A stretch of 64,000 nt of DNA from assembly GCF_023206395.1 (NCBI RefSeq), contig NZ_CP066149.1, positions 310,001 through 374,000 on the forward strand, in the 5' to 3' direction. Below the pieces are notes generated by a model. It saw nothing but the letters and a program-made list of their open reading frames with translations, searched no databases and was not told where the DNA came from. The translations under genes and the position numbers were made by a program. Every line of letters begins with the position of its first letter. Position 1 is the first letter of the stretch. Below, one piece after another: positions 63,800 to 64,000 of the stretch. The DNA is from Vibrio sp. ED004 (lineage in GTDB: Bacteria > Pseudomonadota > Gammaproteobacteria > Enterobacterales > Vibrionaceae).

Positions 63800-64000
63800 A
63801 CCTAAAATATATCACTACCTATTTAGTGATTTAGTAACATATAAACAAGGTGTTTCCACACCCTACCAGATAATGTCGCTATTAAATCACAAGATAGGTA
63901 GTCATACATTCCAAATTCAAAATCAAGTTGTAAATTAACAACCAAAAACCACTTGAAAAGCAGTCACTTCCACCAAGAAATCACATCAAGGTCAAATAAT

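Noticed and set aside
1..64000. CRISPR arrays, prophage, rRNA genes
   Set aside because: No regularly spaced repeats, phage structural genes or rRNA sequence were seen.

Overview
The window is a chromosomal segment of a Vibrio, probably a relative of the Splendidus clade. The evidence is a VarA/UvrY-UvrC pair, a Vibrio-type trp operon with a fused trpCF and a TrpR operator, a set of yci genes (rnm/yciV, yciO, rluB, efpL/yciU, yciB, yciA, yciI), the GspS-beta pilotin next to metE/metR, and codon and base use that look even across nearly all genes. It carries about 60 protein genes, one tRNA-Ser and two mobile elements, and no CRISPR array or prophage.

Layout. 1-5200: uvrC (cut by the window edge), uvrY/varA, then polB. 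5224-7314: a group II intron on the minus strand, starting exactly behind the shared terminator of a nucleotidyltransferase gene; its reverse transcriptase carries two single-base frameshifts. 8279-9818: efpL, yciU and a SPOUT methyltransferase. 9863-11216: an IS110-family (IS1111 group) element with a triply frameshifted transposase, inserted in the loop of a palindromic intergenic repeat. 11404-14133: rluB, yciO, rnm. 14186-21450: trp promoter/operator, leader peptide with five Trp codons, attenuator and trpE-G-D-CF-B-A. 21472-23771: slipin and NfeD protease. 24243-28443: a dicarboxylate/amino acid symporter with a PurR-like box upstream, then a three-gene TRAP operon. 29017-32002: orphan amino-acid binding protein, HisC-like aminotransferase and a frameshifted LysR gene. 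32344-35099: a GemA-like small protein behind a sigma-54-like promoter, yciB, yciA, a MITE-like element, yciI, aspS. 35175-38730: divergent metE and metR. 38870-44617: DUF4250 protein, membrane protein, YgiQ radical SAM protein, and a divergent SutR-like regulator/BenE-like transporter pair. 44692-49726: a glycosyltransferase operon (GT2, GT39, GtrA) divergent from a two-component system. 49819-55984: D-cysteine desulfhydrase-like enzyme, a hydrolase broken by a stop codon, DadA, LysR and a large lipoprotein. 56098-61537: a TRAP transporter with a HAD phosphatase, divergent from a glycerophosphodiesterase and a DeoR regulator. 61601-63799: gltS, tRNA-Ser(GGA), alaE.

The genes are mostly amino-acid metabolism (Trp, Met, D-amino acids, Glu/Asp/Ala transport), solute uptake (two TRAP systems) and RNA modification. 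The least explained unit is 56098-61537: two divergent operons that together look like a regulated uptake and dephosphorylation pathway for a glycerophosphodiester or related phosphorylated compound, with repeated TGAACAT boxes in the shared control region. Decay is visible in five places: intron RT, IS transposase, a LysR gene, a dienelactone hydrolase-like gene, and a nucleotidyltransferase with an altered catalytic motif.
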